The position numbers and the translations under genes are program-made. From Shimia isoporae (lineage in GTDB: Bacteria > Pseudomonadota > Alphaproteobacteria > Rhodobacterales > Rhodobacteraceae), in assembly GCF_004346865.1 (NCBI RefSeq), contig NZ_SMGR01000005.1:1-64000 (forward strand): a stretch of 64,000 nucleotides of DNA. Direction: 5' to 3'. The stretch's first letter is position 1, and every line of letters begins with the position of its first letter. Positions 54,565-63,562 of the stretch are shown piece by piece. Below the pieces are notes generated by a model that had not been told where the DNA came from, ran no database searches, and saw only the letters and a program-made list of their open reading frames with translations.

Positions 54565-55491
54565 ATGACACGCTCAGAAAACATCGCAGTCATCGGCGCC
54601 GGTCTCATGGGGCACGGGATTGCACTGACCATGGCTCGCGCGGGTCATTCTGTTACGATCACCGACCCGATTGACACCGCCCGCGAGACCGTAAAGGACC
54701 GCGTTGCGCAAAGCCTGTCAGCTATGGGCTGTTCTCCGGCCGAGACAGCTCGCACGCTGCCACGTATCTTTGTGAAATCTACCACAGCAGGTGCTGTCGC
54801 GACGGCGTCTGTCGTGTTCGAGGCGGCGCCTGAGAAAATGGCGCTGAAACAGTCGATCTTTGCCGAGATCGAGGCCCACGCCTCTGAAACCTGCATTCTG
54901 GCGTCCAACACGTCGGTCATGCCCATAACCGAAATCATGACAGGCCTGCGCCTGAAATCCCGCGCCCTAGGCACCCACTGGTGGAACCCGCCGCACATGA
55001 TCCCGTTGGTAGAAGTCATAAAGACTGCCGACACGGATCCTTCCGTCGCACAAAGGATGTTTGATCTCCTGCACGGCGCGTCAAAAACACCGGTGATGGT
55101 CGAAAAGGACGTACCTGGCTTTATCGGAAACCGCCTTCAACACGCCCTCTGGAGGGAAGCCGTCAGTCTGGTTGAGAACGGCATCTGCGACGCTGAAGCT
55201 GTTGATACAGTTATCAAATCCAGCTTTGGAAGACGGCTGGCCGTGCTCGGCCCGCTGGAAAACGCAGATCTCGTGGGCACGGACCTCACTCTCGATATTC
55301 ACGAAAACGTCCTGCACGACATCGAGGCGCGACAAGGTCCGTCTCCCTATCTGCAAACCCTCGTAGCCGAGGGAAACCTCGGCATGAAATCGGGACAAGG
55401 ATTCCGCAGTTGGTCCGACGAAGAAGCCAACGCGGTGCGGGCGCGTGTCGCCAGCCACCTCACCAAACTCGAGACCATTCTGGATACCTGA
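54565..55491 (+). CDS. 3-hydroxyacyl-CoA dehydrogenase-like (beta-hydroxy acid dehydrogenase)
   Basis: This 308-residue protein has the N-terminal NAD motif VIGAGLMGHGIALTMARAGH (residues 9-28), SNTSVMPITEIM, the catalytic His137 in GTHWWNPPHMIPLVEV and the C-terminal 3HAD helical domain (NRLQHALWREAVSLVENG). It has the length of single-domain members such as L-gulonate 3-dehydrogenase or carnitine dehydrogenase, with no enoyl-CoA hydratase part. It presumably oxidises a 3-hydroxy acid to the 3-keto acid used by BKACE. ATG 54565 is chosen over TTG 54562. Substrate unknown. Confidence 0.88.
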   Translation: MTRSENIAVIGAGLMGHGIALTMARAGHSVTITDPIDTARETVKDRVAQSLSAMGCSPAETARTLPRIFVKSTTAGAVATASVVFEAAPEKMALKQSIFAEIEAHASETCILASNTSVMPITEIMTGLRLKSRALGTHWWNPPHMIPLVEVIKTADTDPSVAQRMFDLLHGASKTPVMVEKDVPGFIGNRLQHALWREAVSLVENGICDAEAVDTVIKSSFGRRLAVLGPLENADLVGTDLTLDIHENVLHDIEARQGPSPYLQTLVAEGNLGMKSGQGFRSWSDEEANAVRARVASHLTKLETILDT

Positions 55492-55530
55492 AAATCACCC
55501 GGCGGGGAGGCCGGGACAAGGGAGGACCAC

Positions 55531-56811
55531 ATGACGAAGACTTTCAGAAAACCCTCACGCCGCGCATTTCTTGCCGGAGCCACCGCGGCGCTTGCGACGC
55601 CGGCCTTGCTGAAGTCCACGCGGGCCTACGCGGCCACGCCAACACTCAAAGTGGGGCATGTCAGCCCGCGCACCGGCCCGCTCGCCGGATTTGCCGAAGC
55701 CGATGACTTCGTGCTCAAGGGCATCGAAGCCGCCATGTCTGCCGGACTGGAAAACAACGGCAAGAACTGGAATATCGAGATCATCTCGAAGGATAGCCAG
55801 TCTAACCCGAACCGCGCCGCCGAAGTCGCGGCCGACCTGATCCTGGGCGAGGAAGTCGACATTATCGTCGCCGCTTCCACACCGGACACGGTGAACCCCG
55901 TTTCTGATCAGGCTGAAATCAACGAAGTGCCTTGCATCACGACAGACTGCCCATGGCAGCCTTACTTCTTTGGCCGCAACGGCGTTCCCGGCGAAGGCTT
56001 CGCCTCCACCTACCACTTCTTCTGGGGCCTCGAAGACGTGATCGGCGCTTTTCTCGACATGTGGGGGCAATCGGGTGCTGCCAAGAAAGTTGGTGGACTT
56101 TTCCCCAACGACGCCGACGGCAACGCCTGGGGCGACAAGGAACTGGGTCTGCCGAAACCTCTCGCCGCGGCTGGCTACGATCTCATCGATCCGGGCCGCT
56201 ATCAGCCACTTTCCGACGACTTCTCCAACTACATAGCTGCCTTCAAGGACGCCGGCTGCGAAATCGTCACCGGCAACATGATCCCGCCTGACTTCGCGAC
56301 CTTCTGGGCGCAGGCCGCTCAACAGGGTTTCAATCCCAAAGTGGTTACCATTGGCAAAGCCCTTCTCTTCCCGTCCGTCATAGAAAGTCTCGGCGACCGT
56401 GGCGACGGCCTGACATCCGAGGTCTGGTGGTCCCCCAACCACCCGTTCGCCTCCTCATTGACAGGCGCATCAGCCAAGGATCTGGCAATGGGCTACACTT
56501 CGGAAAGCGGTCGCCCATGGACCCAGCCCATCGGGTTCAAACACGCCCTGTTCGAAGTGGTCGCGGACGTCGTGAAACGCGCCGAAGATCTTGAAGATCC
56601 GGAAGCGATCGTTGCCGCCATCGCCGGCACCAATCTCGACACAATTGTTGGCCCCGTGAACTGGGCTAACGGCCCGATCAACAACGTCACCAAAACACCG
56701 CTTGTGGCCGGCCAGTGGCAGAAGGCGGGAGATGCCTTCGAGTTGCAGGTGGTCGCCAATGCCAATGCTCCGGAAATTCCGGTCACGGCCGATCTGAAGC
56801 TGCTTGGCTGA
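55531..56811 (+). CDS. Liv-type ABC transporter substrate-binding protein with Tat signal
   Basis: This 426-residue binding protein of the branched-chain amino acid/amide family begins with a Tat-type leader SRRAFLAGATAALATPALL, cleaved near ARAYA. The mature part starts LKVGHVSPRTGPLAGFAEAD, as in Liv-type receptors. Tat export means it may fold before translocation. The preceding ribosome-binding site GGGAGGA is strong. It belongs to the only complete importer in this operon and should bring in the pathway's substrate. Confidence 0.92.
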   Translation: MTKTFRKPSRRAFLAGATAALATPALLKSTRAYAATPTLKVGHVSPRTGPLAGFAEADDFVLKGIEAAMSAGLENNGKNWNIEIISKDSQSNPNRAAEVAADLILGEEVDIIVAASTPDTVNPVSDQAEINEVPCITTDCPWQPYFFGRNGVPGEGFASTYHFFWGLEDVIGAFLDMWGQSGAAKKVGGLFPNDADGNAWGDKELGLPKPLAAAGYDLIDPGRYQPLSDDFSNYIAAFKDAGCEIVTGNMIPPDFATFWAQAAQQGFNPKVVTIGKALLFPSVIESLGDRGDGLTSEVWWSPNHPFASSLTGASAKDLAMGYTSESGRPWTQPIGFKHALFEVVADVVKRAEDLEDPEAIVAAIAGTNLDTIVGPVNWANGPINNVTKTPLVAGQWQKAGDAFELQVVANANAPEIPVTADLKLLG

Positions 56812-56831
56812 TATTCCCAAGCACTTCCGTC

Positions 56832-56861
56832 GCGCGGCGCCAAGGTCCCTCGGTGCCGCGC
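56832..56861 (+). terminator. Hairpin between binding protein and livG-like genes
   Basis: GCGCGGC / GCCGCGC with additional CC/GG pairing (56832-56861) occurs 20 bases after the stop of the binding protein and ahead of the ATPase gene. There is no T-run. It fits the same pattern as the other four binding-protein genes in the window. Confidence 0.65.
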
Positions 56862-56879
56862 ACATCAAAAGAGCAGACA

Positions 56880-57608
56880 ATGACACCACTCCTCAAACTC
56901 ACCAACCTGCAAAAAGCGTTCGGCGCGGTCACTGTGGCCGACAATCAAAGTTACGAAGTCATGCCCGGCGATGCATTGGGTGTGCTGGGCCCTAACGGGG
57001 CTGGCAAAACGTCAATGTTCAATCTGATCACTGGCACGCTCAAACCAAATGGCGGATCGATCCACTTTGACGGCAAAGACATCACCAATTGGAGCGCCGC
57101 CAGACGCAGCCACTCCGGCATTGCGCGCAGCTTTCAGGTGCCGCAACCGTTTTCCGGCATGACTGTCTTTGAAAACGCGATGATCGCCGCCACACAGTCT
57201 GCGGGACTGCACGGCCATGCTGCGGAAACGCTCTGTCTCGACGTGCTCGATCAAACCGGGCTGATGTCCAAGGCCAATGTGCTGGCCGGAAGTTTGACCT
57301 TGCTGGAACGCAAGCGCCTTGAGTTGACCCGCGCTCTTTGCACCACCCCCAAACTCTTGCTGCTCGATGAAATCGCAGGTGGTTTGACCGAGGCGGAATG
57401 CCAGTCGCTCATAAAAACGATCAAGGACATTCACGCCGGTGGCGTAACCATCATCTGGATCGAACATGTCGTACACGCGCTGCTCTCGGTGGTCGATCGC
57501 CTGATCGTAGTGGATTTCGGCAAGCTGATCGCCGAAGGCCCTCCAAAGGACATCATGGAAAGCCCGCAGGTCAAAGAAATCTATCTGGGGATCGAAGCCG
57601 ATGCCTGA
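56880..57608 (+). CDS. ABC transporter ATP-binding protein, LivG-like
   Basis: This 242-residue ATPase has Walker A GPNGAGKTSMF, RSFQVPQPFSGMTVFEN, a degenerate signature (LTLLERKRLELTRAL in place of LSGGQ) typical of this LivG subgroup, and Walker B LLLLDEIAGGL. The start at 56880 is preferred to the upstream frame. It overlaps the LivF-like gene by eight bases. Confidence 0.92.
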   Translation: MTPLLKLTNLQKAFGAVTVADNQSYEVMPGDALGVLGPNGAGKTSMFNLITGTLKPNGGSIHFDGKDITNWSAARRSHSGIARSFQVPQPFSGMTVFENAMIAATQSAGLHGHAAETLCLDVLDQTGLMSKANVLAGSLTLLERKRLELTRALCTTPKLLLLDEIAGGLTEAECQSLIKTIKDIHAGGVTIIWIEHVVHALLSVVDRLIVVDFGKLIAEGPPKDIMESPQVKEIYLGIEADA

Positions 57609-58308
57609 GACCATTCTCATTATGAACGGGCTAAACGCCCACTACGGCGACTTTCAAGCTCTCTACGGCGTAGACATGCACATCGACGCCGGCGAGATTC
57701 TCGCCATCATCGGAGCCAACGGAGCGGGCAAAACAACGCTGATGCGCTCCATCACCGGACTGCTGAAAAACGGCGCGAACCAGATACTGCATGCGGGTGC
57801 CGACATCGGTGGACTGCGCGCAGACGAAATCGCCACACGCGGTATCGCCATGGTGCCGGAAGGTCGCCAGCTCTTTCCCTCCTTGTCGGTAAAGGAAAAC
57901 CTGATGATCGGCGCGCAAGTCGGGCGTAAGGGCCCATGGGATTTGCAGGCGGTCTACAAACTCTTCCCCATTCTGGAAGAACGCAAGGACCAGCAGTCCA
58001 CATCGCTGTCGGGAGGCCAGCAACAAATGGTCGCCATCGGCCGCGCCCTGATGTCCAACCCCGATCTTATCCTTTTTGACGAGATCAGCCTCGGCCTAGC
58101 ACCGGTCATCATCAAAGACATCTACCGCGCTCTGCCCGGCATCATCGGCGAAGGCATGAGCGCCATCATTGTAGAGCAAGACATCGCACAGGCGCTGAAA
58201 GTCTCCTCAAGGGTCTACTGCCTCCAAGAAGGCCGCGTCTCGCTCGAAGGCGCATCTGACACAGTTTCGCGCGAGGAAATTTCCCGCGCCTATTTCGGGA
58301 TCGAATAA
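57601..58308 (+). CDS. ABC transporter ATP-binding protein, LivF-like
   Basis: This 235-residue ATPase has Walker A GANGAGKTTLM, signature LSGGQQQMVAIGRAL, Walker B LILFDEISLGLAP and VEQDIAQAL. It pairs with the LivG-like ATPase and starts within its end. Confidence 0.93.
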   Translation: MPETILIMNGLNAHYGDFQALYGVDMHIDAGEILAIIGANGAGKTTLMRSITGLLKNGANQILHAGADIGGLRADEIATRGIAMVPEGRQLFPSLSVKENLMIGAQVGRKGPWDLQAVYKLFPILEERKDQQSTSLSGGQQQMVAIGRALMSNPDLILFDEISLGLAPVIIKDIYRALPGIIGEGMSAIIVEQDIAQALKVSSRVYCLQEGRVSLEGASDTVSREEISRAYFGIE

Positions 58309-58309
58309 T

Positions 58310-59173
58310 ATGGATTGGCTGAACGCAATCGTGCAAGGCACGCTTCTGGGCGGTCTCTATGCCCTCTTCGCGGCTGGTTTGTCGCTGATTTTCGGCGTCA
58401 TGCGACTCGTTAATATCGCGCACGGCGATCTCATCGTACTCGGCGCGTACCTCGGCCTGACCGTGACCACGGCCACGGGACTGCACCCGCTGATGGCGCT
58501 CGCCATCGTCGTACCGGCCATGGCCCTCATCGGCTACGTCCTGCAACGCGGACTGCTCAACCAGACGCTCGGTGATGATCTGTTGCCGCCGCTTCTGGTC
58601 ACATTCGGCCTCAGCGTTATCATTCAGAATGCCCTTCTCGAAGGCTACACTGCCGACCCGCAAAAACTCTCGGCCGGAGGACTGGAAACCGCCAGCTTCG
58701 CCGTCGGCGGCCTCACCCTCGGCGTGTTGCCTGCCGTGACCTTTGCCATTGCGATTGCCGTGATCTGGGGGCTGCAATGGGTGTTTTACCACACCGCTCT
58801 CGGTCGCGCCTTCCGTGCTGTGTCCGACAATCAGGACATCGCGCAACTGATGGGCTTAAACAAACGCCACATATTCGGTCTCGCTATGGCCCTTGCCCTG
58901 GCTGTCACGGCGGTTGCAGGCATCCTTCTGGGCATCCGCACAAGCTTCGATCCCTCAATCGGCGGCGGCCGCCTGATCTTCGGCTTCGAAGCCGTCATCA
59001 TTGGCGGGCTGGGCAATCTTTGGGGCACTTTGGCCGGTGGCGTCATCCTCGGCGTGGCCCAAACGATCGGAGCGAAAATCGATCCCGGCTGGCAAATTCT
59101 CGCAGGCCACATCGCCTTCCTGATCATTCTCGCCGTACGCCCCAACGGCCTCTTCCCGAGGATTTCAGCATGA
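58310..59173 (+). CDS. ABC transporter permease, LivH-like
   Basis: This 287-residue LivH-type permease has about eight helices and the family's FGVMRLVNIAHGDLIVLGAYLG near the N-terminus (VNIAHGDL) and GLNKRHIFGLAMALA in the ATPase-contact region. It begins one base after the LivF-like stop and overlaps the LivM-like start by four bases. Confidence 0.93.
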   Translation: MDWLNAIVQGTLLGGLYALFAAGLSLIFGVMRLVNIAHGDLIVLGAYLGLTVTTATGLHPLMALAIVVPAMALIGYVLQRGLLNQTLGDDLLPPLLVTFGLSVIIQNALLEGYTADPQKLSAGGLETASFAVGGLTLGVLPAVTFAIAIAVIWGLQWVFYHTALGRAFRAVSDNQDIAQLMGLNKRHIFGLAMALALAVTAVAGILLGIRTSFDPSIGGGRLIFGFEAVIIGGLGNLWGTLAGGVILGVAQTIGAKIDPGWQILAGHIAFLIILAVRPNGLFPRISA

Positions 59174-60183
59174 ACACCACCCCCTATTCCGTAACCCGAT
59201 CCTCACAAGCCGCCCGCATCGCGGCCATTCTCGGCGCAGTCACTCTGGTTGTCTTGATCGCCGCGCCCTGGTGGGCCGGTCGCGCCGACATGCGCCTGAT
59301 GGGAGAACTCTTCCTGTATCTGTCGCTGGCCACGCTCTGGAATCTCATGGCCGGATATGCCGGTCTGGTATCGGTCGGCCAACAGGCCTACGTCGGCTTT
59401 GGCGGTTACATGCTCTTTGCCCTAACCATGTTCGGCGGGCTGCATCCGCTTGCCGCAATCGCACTCGCGGGCATTCTGGGCGCTCTGATCTCCATTCCGG
59501 TCGCCGTGCTGATCTTTCGTCTGCGTGGCGCTTACTTTGCCATTGGCACCTGGGTCATCGCCGAAGTCTTCCGGCTTGGCTTTGCACAGGTCTCTGCACT
59601 TGGCGGCGGCTCCGGTTCCTCTCTGCCAGTGGCGATCGTAAAGTCGTTGGCATCCAAACGCGCCATGCGCGAAAGCCTTTCCTACTGGCTGGCACTTGGC
59701 GCCGCAGTGCTTGTGATCTCCGCGGTCTACCTGTTCCTGCGCTCCCGCAAAGGGCTTGCCCTAACTGCGATCCGCGACAACGAAATGGCGGCCAGCAGCC
59801 TTGGTATCGACATATGGCGCACAAAATTCATCGTCTACGTCGTGACCTCGGCCTTCACAGCCATGATCGGCGCTTTGATCTTCCTACAGAAGTTGCGCAT
59901 CTCGCCGGATGCCGCGTTCTCCGTGAACGACTGGACCGCTTTTGTGATCTTTATCGTCGTGATCGGGGGCATCGGCACCATCGAAGGTCCGATCATAGGC
60001 ACTCTTGTCTTCTTCCTGCTGCGAGAAACGCTGGCCGACCTTGGCACCACCTACCTGATCGTTCTCGGCGTTGTGGCGATTGTGGTCATGCTCAAGGCCC
60101 CCAAAGGCATTTGGGGTCTGATCCGCAGCCGCTTCGAACTCCAGATATTTCCCCTCGGCTATCGCGTCACCAAACGCAACTGA
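59170..60183 (+). CDS. ABC transporter permease, LivM-like
   Basis: This 337-residue LivM-type permease starts at 59170 (ATGA overlap with LivH). The motifs LMAGYAGLVSVGQQAYVGFG and LTAIRDNEMAASSLGIDIW are present. It completes the importer of the cyclase/BKACE operon. Confidence 0.93.
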   Translation: MNTTPYSVTRSSQAARIAAILGAVTLVVLIAAPWWAGRADMRLMGELFLYLSLATLWNLMAGYAGLVSVGQQAYVGFGGYMLFALTMFGGLHPLAAIALAGILGALISIPVAVLIFRLRGAYFAIGTWVIAEVFRLGFAQVSALGGGSGSSLPVAIVKSLASKRAMRESLSYWLALGAAVLVISAVYLFLRSRKGLALTAIRDNEMAASSLGIDIWRTKFIVYVVTSAFTAMIGALIFLQKLRISPDAAFSVNDWTAFVIFIVVIGGIGTIEGPIIGTLVFFLLRETLADLGTTYLIVLGVVAIVVMLKAPKGIWGLIRSRFELQIFPLGYRVTKRN

Positions 60184-60201
60184 CACTAAGGAGCCGCCCC
60201 A

Positions 60202-61137
60202 ATGGCCAAGCAAAAAACCATCATCACCTGCGCAATAACCGGCGCAATTCATACCCCCACGATGTCCGATGCGTTGCCTTACACCTATGACGACATTGCC
60301 CAACAGGCGATGGACGCTGCCGAGGCCGGGGCTTCCATCCTCCATCTGCATGCTCGCGACAACGAAACCGGTGCGCCTTCGGTAGACCCAAACGACTTTG
60401 CTCCCTTCCTGCCGCGCATCAAACAGGCGACCGACGCCGTCCTCAACATCTCCACCGGCGGTTCGCTAACCCTCTCCATTCAAGACCGCATCACTCCGGC
60501 AAAAACCTTCTCGCCGGAAATGTGCTCCATGAACATGGGGTCGATGAACTTTTCGTTTCACCCTTTGGCAAATCGCTACAAAGACGACGACTGGAAGTTC
60601 GACTGGGAAAAAGACTACGTCGCCAACTCGGATCAGAATATCTTTCGCAACACCTTCCGCGACATCAAGGAAGCTGCCGATACACTGGCTCCGCACGACA
60701 TCAAATTCGAGCACGAATGCTATGACGTCGGACATCTGTACAACCTGAAATTCTGCATGGACATCGGCCTCTTCAAAGCCCCGATCTTCATCCAGTTTAT
60801 CTTCGGCATTCTTGGTGGCATTGGCCCCGAAGTCGACAACCTGATCTTCATGAAACGCACCGCCGACCGACTGTTTGGCGACGACTATCGCTGGTCCGTA
60901 CTCGGCGCAGGTGGAGCCCAGATGTCACTGGCCACCACCGCCAGCCAAATGGGCGGCAATTTGCGTGTTGGCCTTGAGGACAGCCTCTTCCTGTCACGCG
61001 GCAAACTCGCTGAAAGTAATGCCGCGCAGGTCTCGAAGATACGCCGCATCGTCGAAGACCTCGGATGTGAAGTGGCCACGCCGGACGAGGCGCGCGAGAT
61101 TCTGGATCTCAAAGGCGGGGATCGCGTGAATTTCTGA
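60202..61137 (+). CDS. Beta-keto acid cleavage enzyme (BKACE, 3-keto-5-aminohexanoate cleavage family)
   Basis: This 311-residue TIM-barrel protein has the N-terminal ITCAITGAIHTPTMSDALP, the zinc-binding HLHAR (His48, His50) and GALGGGGAQMSL-like GAGGAQMSLATTASQMGG near residue 235, followed by RVGLEDSLFLSRGKLAESNA, as in BKACE proteins. Such enzymes condense a beta-keto acid with acetyl-CoA and split it, yielding acetoacetate and a CoA ester (or the reverse donor pattern). AAGGAG lies eight bases before ATG. It completes the operon. Different BKACE groups act on keto-aminohexanoate, dehydrocarnitine, beta-ketoglutarate or others, and this one's substrate is open. Confidence 0.9.
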   Translation: MAKQKTIITCAITGAIHTPTMSDALPYTYDDIAQQAMDAAEAGASILHLHARDNETGAPSVDPNDFAPFLPRIKQATDAVLNISTGGSLTLSIQDRITPAKTFSPEMCSMNMGSMNFSFHPLANRYKDDDWKFDWEKDYVANSDQNIFRNTFRDIKEAADTLAPHDIKFEHECYDVGHLYNLKFCMDIGLFKAPIFIQFIFGILGGIGPEVDNLIFMKRTADRLFGDDYRWSVLGAGGAQMSLATTASQMGGNLRVGLEDSLFLSRGKLAESNAAQVSKIRRIVEDLGCEVATPDEAREILDLKGGDRVNF

Positions 61138-61151
61138 CCCGTGAGGATCTT

Positions 61152-61177
61152 GCGGTCATCGTTTCACCGATGACCGC
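61152..61177. terminator. Terminator-like hairpin between BKACE and LysR genes
   Basis: A perfect 10-base-pair stem (GCGGTCATCG / CGATGACCGC) with a six-base loop lies 14 bases after the BKACE stop and before the convergent LysR stop at 61197. It probably ends both transcripts although no long T-run is seen. Confidence 0.7.
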
Positions 61178-61196
61178 TACAAACGCACGCAGGCAC

Positions 61197-62099
61197 CTAA
61201 ATAGCTGCCACGGCACGCCTTATGTGCGCTTTCAAACCGGCCACGAGATCGGTTTCAACCTGACCATGGCGGCGCAATATACCTATGCTGCGCGACAGAC
61301 GCTGATCGGCGAACGGTACGAAATGCACATCAGCCGCCTTTCCCGCAGACTCCGGAACAAGGGCAACTCCGAGACCTTCCTGAACCATCTCAAGCGCGGT
61401 CGAAGTCCGCCCGACTTCGATTTGCCAAACCGCCGTTTGTCGCGCGCGCGCCATCGCCTCATCTATCAGCAAACGGTTGCCCGTGCCGCGCGCGGGCAAG
61501 ATTAGAGCCTCCTTTTGGAAGTCCCCCCAGTCCACCTGAGATTTCGTTTTCAACGGGTGCTTAGCGGGCACCGCCAAAACAATGCTTTCGTCAAAAAGCG
61601 GGTCGAATTCGATCGCCGGATCCAGTGCCGGAATAGACGAGATCCCGAAATCGGCATCACCCTCTGCGACGGCTTCCGCAACCTCATTCGCCGGTACGTC
61701 GATCACCCTGATCCTTGCCGATGGCCTACGCCCCCCGAACGCCTTGAGTGCAGGTATCACAATCCGCCCGATCACCGTCGGAATGCTTGCAACCGTGATT
61801 ACGGTGTTGCGTTGATGGGCAAATGCCACGCTTTCGTCCCGCATGGCGCGCGCCGTTTCCTCAGCATCCTGCAAAATTGCCTCCGCCCGCGCCTGCAAAC
61901 GCTTTGCCGCAAGCGTGGGTTTTACGGCGCGTGTGGTGCGTTCGAAGAGTTGGCTGTCCAACGCCTCTTCCAACTTCTGGATACGCCGCGTCACGGCAGA
62001 CTGAGAGAGATTAAGACGCTCGGAGGCGGCGTGGAACGACCCGGTTTCCTTCACGGCGAGAAACGCTTCCAGATCGCCGAAATCATAATTGATGCTCAT
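61197..62099 (-). CDS. LysR family transcriptional regulator
   Basis: This 300-residue regulator has an N-terminal winged helix-turn-helix (residues 1-65, HAASERLNLSQSAVTRRIQ) and a periplasmic-binding-like effector domain (about 90-295). It is divergent from tcuA, as TcuR is in Salmonella-like tricarballylate operons, and is therefore the probable TcuA/TcuB regulator. Confidence 0.92.
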   Translation of the reverse strand: MSINYDFGDLEAFLAVKETGSFHAASERLNLSQSAVTRRIQKLEEALDSQLFERTTRAVKPTLAAKRLQARAEAILQDAEETARAMRDESVAFAHQRNTVITVASIPTVIGRIVIPALKAFGGRRPSARIRVIDVPANEVAEAVAEGDADFGISSIPALDPAIEFDPLFDESIVLAVPAKHPLKTKSQVDWGDFQKEALILPARGTGNRLLIDEAMARARQTAVWQIEVGRTSTALEMVQEGLGVALVPESAGKAADVHFVPFADQRLSRSIGILRRHGQVETDLVAGLKAHIRRAVAAI

Positions 62100-62179
62100 G
62101 GCGCATCAATCCTCCACAATCAGACATTTGTCAAATCAACATAGCAGGCGTACCCAGGAAACAGCCAAGGAAACAAGCC
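62100..62179. promoter_or_regulatory. LysR/tcuA divergent promoter region
   Basis: Eighty bases between the two starts include a short palindrome ATTTG-T-CAAAT at 62126-62136, a candidate LysR-type site. Nothing else stands out. Confidence 0.45.
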
Positions 62180-63562
62180 ATGACGCAATATGATATCGCT
62201 GTGATAGGCGGCGGAAACGCAGCCCTTTGCGCAGCCATGACAGCCGCCGAGGCCGGTGCCAAAGTTCTTATTCTGGAAACCGCGCCAAAGGCATATCGCG
62301 GGGGGAACTCGCGGCACACCCGCAATTTCCGCTGTATGCACAGCGCCCCTCTCGGCCCTCTCGTAGACAGCTACTCTGAGGACGAGTACTTCGACGACCT
62401 GATGAAGGTCACCAAGGGCAAGACCGACGAAACCCTCGCTCGATTGGCCATTCGCACGTCCGAAGAATGCCTTCCTTGGATGGAAGAACACGGCGTGCGT
62501 TTCCAGCCCAGCCTGTCCGGCACACTCTCTCTGGCGCGCACAAACGCCTTTTTCATGGGCGGTGGCAAAAGCTTGGTGAACGCTTACTACCGAACCGCCG
62601 AGAAGCTCGGCGTGGATGTGTTGTACGAGGCGGCAGTGACCCATCTGGAACTCGATGGCGACCGCATCGCATGGGTCGACTACACCCACGAAGGCCAACC
62701 GCACCGCATCAGCCCCAAATCGGTCGTCGTCGCATCCGGCGGGTTTCAGGCCGACACCGACTGGCTCACCCGTGCTTGGGGTCCCGCAGCCAAGAACTTC
62801 CTGATCCGTGGCACACCCTACAACCGAGGGGTCGTGCTGGCCGACCTTCTGGAACAAGGCATCAATCAGGTGGGTGACGCGGACCAGTGTCACGCTGTCG
62901 CCATCGACGGCCGCGCTCCCAAGTTTGACGGAGGCATTGTAACGCGCCTTGACTGCGTACCTTTCTCGATCGTTGTCAACAAAGAGGCCGAGCGCTTTTA
63001 TGACGAGGGCGAAGATGTCTGGCCAAAGCGTTATGCCATATGGGGCAGACTCGTGGCCGCACAACCCGATCAGGTCGGCCATGTGGTGATCGACAGCAAA
63101 TCCATCGACCTTTTTATGCCCTCGGTTTTCCCGCCGCTCAAAGCTGACACCCTCGAAGATCTCGCAGAACTGATGGGAATTGACGGCTCCAAACTCAAAG
63201 CCACAGTCGATACCTTCAATGACGCCTGCGGTGACACGTCCGGTTTCCATCCGACCGAACTCGACGGCGTCGCCACCTCCGGCCTGACGCCGCCCAAAAC
63301 CAACTGGGCCCGCCCGATCACCGAGCCCCCGTTTTACGGGTACTCGTTGCGCACCGGTGTGACCTTCACCTACCTCGGCCTCAAAGTCGACGAAAACGCC
63401 CAGTGCAGCACCGCCAACGGCCCCGTCAAAAACCTGTGGGCCGCCGGAGAAACCATGGCCGGATCCATTCTCGGACAGGGCTATCTCGCCGGTTACGGCA
63501 TGACCATCGGAACCGTCTTCGGACGCATCGCAGGCCGGGAGGCCGCCGCCCATGCAAGTTGA
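62180..63562 (+). CDS. tcuA: FAD-dependent tricarballylate dehydrogenase TcuA
   Basis: This 460-residue flavoprotein of the succinate dehydrogenase/fumarate reductase group has IAVIGGGNAALCAAMTAAEAG for FAD, RGGNSRHTRNFRCMH, ASGGFQADTDWLTRAWG and GSILGQGYLAGYGMTIG. It is proposed to oxidise tricarballylate to cis-aconitate, with TcuB reoxidising the flavin. The next gene, TcuB, overlaps it by eleven bases, which strongly supports the assignment. Confidence 0.88.
   Translation: MTQYDIAVIGGGNAALCAAMTAAEAGAKVLILETAPKAYRGGNSRHTRNFRCMHSAPLGPLVDSYSEDEYFDDLMKVTKGKTDETLARLAIRTSEECLPWMEEHGVRFQPSLSGTLSLARTNAFFMGGGKSLVNAYYRTAEKLGVDVLYEAAVTHLELDGDRIAWVDYTHEGQPHRISPKSVVVASGGFQADTDWLTRAWGPAAKNFLIRGTPYNRGVVLADLLEQGINQVGDADQCHAVAIDGRAPKFDGGIVTRLDCVPFSIVVNKEAERFYDEGEDVWPKRYAIWGRLVAAQPDQVGHVVIDSKSIDLFMPSVFPPLKADTLEDLAELMGIDGSKLKATVDTFNDACGDTSGFHPTELDGVATSGLTPPKTNWARPITEPPFYGYSLRTGVTFTYLGLKVDENAQCSTANGPVKNLWAAGETMAGSILGQGYLAGYGMTIGTVFGRIAGREAAAHAS

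Noticed and set aside
62120-63553. 477-codon minus-strand open frame opposite tcuA
   Set aside because: TcuA and the overlapping TcuB are clearly coding on the plus strand. The antisense product has no family features.
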